Of a stretch of 8,712 nucleotides of DNA, positions 7,501 to 8,712 are shown in pieces. The DNA is from Bacilli bacterium (GTDB lineage Bacteria > Bacillota_I > Bacilli_A > ML615J-28 > CAG-698). Under the pieces are notes generated by a model. It was not told the DNA's origin and made no database searches. It saw only the letters and a program-made list of their open reading frames with translations. The stretch spans positions 1 to 8,712 of the forward strand of contig JAQUUM010000044.1 of the NCBI GenBank assembly GCA_028693885.1, in the 5' to 3' direction. Made by a program: the position numbers and the translations under genes. Positions within the stretch are counted from its first letter, which is position 1. Each line of letters begins with the position of its first letter.

Positions 7501-8712
7501 TGTAGCGAATATTATTTGGACTGGTAAAGATAGAATTTTAGGAAATAAAAGTAAAGAATATCGTCAAACTGTAGAAACAAATACTTCTAGCAGTAAATAT
7601 GGGTTAGAGTTTCCAAGTAAATATCCTGCCATTAAAAGAGAAGAATTTGATTTAAAATTCTTTAATAGTTATGGAGGGTTTGATGTTAAAAACGATGAGT
7701 ATGTTATTATTTTAGATAAAAATAAAATTACTCCAATGCCTTGGATTAATGTTATTGCTAATTATAATTTTGGATGTTTGTGTTCAGAATCAGGAATGGG
7801 ATATACTTACAGGGCTAATAGTAGAGAAAACAAAATATCAAGTTGGGTTAATGATCCTATAATTGATTCTCCTCCGGAGATAGTTTATATTAAAGACGAT
7901 TTGACGAATAAGGTTTTTACAATTACTTCTGCTCCGATTAGAAAAAAAGGCGAGTATATTATAAAACATGGTTTTGGTTATACTGAATACAATTATAATA
8001 ATTATGGATTGAAAATGAACCAAATAGTGTTTACACCTTTAGAGAAGAATTTTAAATATGTAGTAGTTACATTAGAAAATAAAACGAACGAAACAAGAGT
8101 TATAGAAACGGCTTATTATGTTGAGTTAGTATTAGGTGATGTTAGAGAAAAAGCACTGAAATATACTGTTACAGATGTTGATGAAAGTAAAAAAATATTA
8201 AGAGCTTATAATAGATATAATGATTCATATAAAGATGCTATTACATATTTGTATTGTGATTCTAATGAAATTGATTATACTTGCGATAAAAATGAATTTA
8301 TGGGTTATGTAGAAACAAAAGCAACGCCTATTGGAATGGAAAAAGTAAAGCTTTTGAAAAAAACTGGAATATCAAGCAATCCTTGTTTGGTATTAAAGGG
8401 CAGCAAAACATTAAAACCAAATGAAACTATTTCCTTTGTTTATATTTTAGGACAAGAAGATACAAATAAAGATATTATTGCTAATGTTGATACATATGGT
8501 AATTTAAATCAAGCTTTAGTAGAACTTGGGAATGTAAAAGATTTTTGGAAAAAAACTTTATCGACTATTCAAATAAAAACATCTAATGAAAAGATGAATA
8601 TTATGCTTAATGGATGGTTGATGTATCAAGCATTAGGTTGTAGGATAATGGCAAAAACTGCTTACTATCAAGCTAGTGGTGCTTTTGGATTTAGAGATCA
8701 ATTACAAGATTG
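1568..8712 (+). CDS. ndvB: cyclic beta-1,2-glucan synthase (NdvB/ChvB/Cgs family), 3' end cut off
   Basis: This family builds beta-1,2-glucan from UDP-glucose at the membrane, cyclises it and trims chain length. 2381 codons are visible with no stop seen; relatives run to roughly 2800 residues, so about 400 are missing. Membrane helices lie near 5-26, 427-453, 458-477, 828-844, 848-864, 956-972 and 979-998, perhaps also about 890-905. The N-terminal family region shows IGELW (186-190), LDW (321-323) and HVGYYL (391-396). The GT84-type transferase has VIPT (511-514), LADFPD, DSDT (646-649, metal/nucleotide), HDLLEGG (759-765) and EHRWIRGDW (792-800). The glycoamylase-like cyclisation domain (about 1016-1500) has LYNWYD (1103-1108), FEYFMP (E1337), GISESAY (E1379), GRYGFYEA (E1449) and HHQGM (1473-1477); these Glu residues are candidate catalytic residues. 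A GH94-like sandwich follows from about 1550, and a second from FNSYGGF (2032-2038), leading to GAFGFRDQLQD (2371-2381) at the barrel. The GH94 catalytic Asp lies beyond the edge. It appears monocistronic so far. Confidence 0.97.
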   Translation, partial: MPKEIIALIAVLSIIIVVLIFITINILKTSNSFIKKKDIFEIEEDLNISIEEAKIQIREIARRYNKIRCFFNPRMISKSIKRNAKILRRNHLELLKTPEAYEELIPSVKWVTDNFYIINIQIKAIEEQFNKKNLKKIPLIEYGDNKAYPRIFVVVKEIVQRIGFHFSEDRLKIILEEYQEISPLTIGELWLLPIVIKICYLELILKVSDKTLMGVKSKNDASKKVNKIISNNDNRRVIMNNIAEMIKYSDEANDLDFLSHVIYILRERGINDDEFLDSLTKTVFGEKESSLSIIRSEARIQSELGSKASILIGSLKRISDLDWGELFEEICVVDEILGKEQCGVYKEMSLDTKNHYRNKIERISQLSGIEETDIAYKTLKLTEEKEGKESHVGYYLVDRGIKTLYKSFNVRFNIFKVIKLFLRSQRVGIYFSLITLFSLGITFLLAYYTFITLNSNKVLLTSLFVIPLGIITLCFVIDQISGIFEKHISRNQPKRMNFEKGIPEEYRSIVVIPTIIANEDDVDVYIDKLEDTYIANKDNNLVFALLADFPDSENRENPGEEDIRSYANVKIHQLNRTYGKDRQVFFSLFRYRKWNEKENTWMGWERKRGKIEEFNKLLLGSKENSYIAGNDVSEKIGKVKYVITIDSDTELVKGSAHKLIGIMAHILNHPELNEKGTRVIRGYGIIQPRIDTKLDSYLKTPFSRLFSGRVGVEPYAYASSDIYQDLFSEGTFVGKGIYDLEIFSKVLDGAIPENAVLSHDLLEGGFARNGLSADIQLADAHPTNVLSFYSREHRWIRGDWQLIPWIFRKNKLGSLTKWKMLMNLIRSLLPVSYLIYFAFIPILLNWNIWVYLSFVLFTIAATVLPTFSKRFLSCFFGVGFRYCLKTIFQTIFKNIFMIFYMIAILPYRAYIALDAIFRTLWRLMFSKKRLLNWLTAEAVERKIKGRLIQYLKKMMVNIVFGALLITVAFFFIDNLINQIVLYVLGGLYVLAPIVSYVMGTSYSYKKVKLSGKNNKELYDVARKTWRYFEELFTEKWNYLVPDNYQVLDKPKAALRTSPTNIGLQLMAFVSARDFGFISINDFLDMVDKTLETIEKLPKWHGNLYNWYDISNLEQLNPHYVSSVDSGNFIGFLISLKQAIIDILEKPVFSANNLNGIKDVLTEVGFAKIDFDKMEIKNIAIFIKDAISDIDNSKNAWVNREYSNWARVTLLGYLIDLDNFMPLEKSIMELCGDRNRRALILKREADALVCKIDNIIQNTELNRMYNHKKNLFHIGYNVASGEADNSYYDLLASEARITSFLAIAKNEVPQKHWYKLSRPMTLVQGDPVLMSWNGTMFEYFMPHLIMNAYPKTTIDGTLNGVINAQKKFAKRNKVPFGISESAYYRFDDNLNYQYRGFGVPGLGFKADLSKFLVIAPYASIMAIHIDPISTIKNLRRIRKEGGYGRYGFYEAIDYISYKEITAKKARVIKTFMCHHQGMIIMALDNLLHNDIHRKRFHREPMVRANQFILEETKLLGKVVNDNVFTRVPQKSDVDSETTNLVRIINKTNLNCPVTHVMSNDKYQIMVDSNGLGFSKYQNIFINFWEKDWTANNYGNYIYIKNLTFDKYYSTTYKPTLTEPSFYEARFALEKAEFLRIDDDIESKMEIINLIDLNGEIRRVTLTNRSKVKTKLEITGYMDLILDKRGAFTGHPAFSKLFVETEYDSHFKCVIATRRQKEEDETTYYLGATCIFESSQQSEFDYDTDRNFFIGRGRDLRKPNAMDNTFMLGKTVGEIVDPCIAMKTYIELDPGEHKSIAFIYIISENKAEIGPSLQSFRSAANIHDKITKSVIDSKLEMSYLNLDYNKANAILDVTSSIFYSLDIFRAKENILKRNVLAQKDLWKFGISGDNAIILVLVNELDEIDTVKDSVVTYEYMRRNQIEVDLVVINLKQEGYQRELTLAIGDVLYNARTFESDKKAKGVFEINRSELSEDEFVLLMSVANIIWTGKDRILGNKSKEYRQTVETNTSSSKYGLEFPSKYPAIKREEFDLKFFNSYGGFDVKNDEYVIILDKNKITPMPWINVIANYNFGCLCSESGMGYTYRANSRENKISSWVNDPIIDSPPEIVYIKDDLTNKVFTITSAPIRKKGEYIIKHGFGYTEYNYNNYGLKMNQIVFTPLEKNFKYVVVTLENKTNETRVIETAYYVELVLGDVREKALKYTVTDVDESKKILRAYNRYNDSYKDAITYLYCDSNEIDYTCDKNEFMGYVETKATPIGMEKVKLLKKTGISSNPCLVLKGSKTLKPNETISFVYILGQEDTNKDIIANVDTYGNLNQALVELGNVKDFWKKTLSTIQIKTSNEKMNIMLNGWLMYQALGCRIMAKTAYYQASGAFGFRDQLQD

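Noticed and set aside
7838..8023. Minus-strand 61-codon frame
   Set aside because: It is opposite the conserved GH94 sandwich segment; the plus-strand frame is clearly the real one.

Overview
The window is AT-rich DNA from a low-GC Gram-positive-type bacterium. The best guess is a mollicute-like lineage that keeps the standard genetic code (Acholeplasma / Izemoplasma / Haloplasma type) or a related Firmicute. Three things point there: strongly A/T-biased codon use; Trp written as TGG throughout the long reading frame, with no in-frame TGA seen; and a tRNA order that follows the large Bacillus subtilis rRNA-linked tRNA cluster with an internal block missing. The 16S and 23S genes are not in view, so this assignment is inference.

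Layout. Positions 1-114 are a 5S rRNA, presumably the end of an rRNA operon lying to the left. A 123-base spacer (115-237) follows, with no obvious terminator but with a boxA-like motif and a possible compact RNA fold. Positions 238-1237 hold eleven + strand tRNA genes, all with encoded CCA: Val(UAC), Thr(UGU), Lys(UUU), Leu(UAA), Ala(UGC), elongator Met(CAU), Ile2(CAU, to be modified to lysidine), Ser(UGA), initiator fMet(CAU), Asp(GUC) and Phe(GAA). A strong rho-independent terminator (1254-1290) closes the unit. The whole left part looks like one stable-RNA transcription unit.

Positions 1291-1567 are a control region with one convincing promoter (TTGGTT-17-TATAAT), a second possible promoter overlapped by an inverted repeat, a terminator-like hairpin in the leader, and a good ribosome binding site. 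They serve a single very long gene that starts at 1568 and runs off the right edge (2381 codons visible). It encodes a membrane-bound, multi-domain cyclic beta-1,2-glucan synthase (NdvB/ChvB/Cgs family). The domain order is: N-terminal membrane anchor and helical region, GT84-type glycosyltransferase with DxD and RxxRW-like motifs flanked by membrane helices, glycoamylase-like cyclisation domain, then tandem GH94-type sandwich modules leading into the GH94 catalytic barrel, where the window ends.

Most notable points: the initiator tRNA has two T.T (U.U) oppositions in its T-stem; there is unexplained potential structure between 5S and tRNA-Val; and a giant envelope-glucan enzyme of a type best known from Gram-negative periplasms sits with its own layered leader directly after an rRNA/tRNA operon. 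I did not find a clearly new system.
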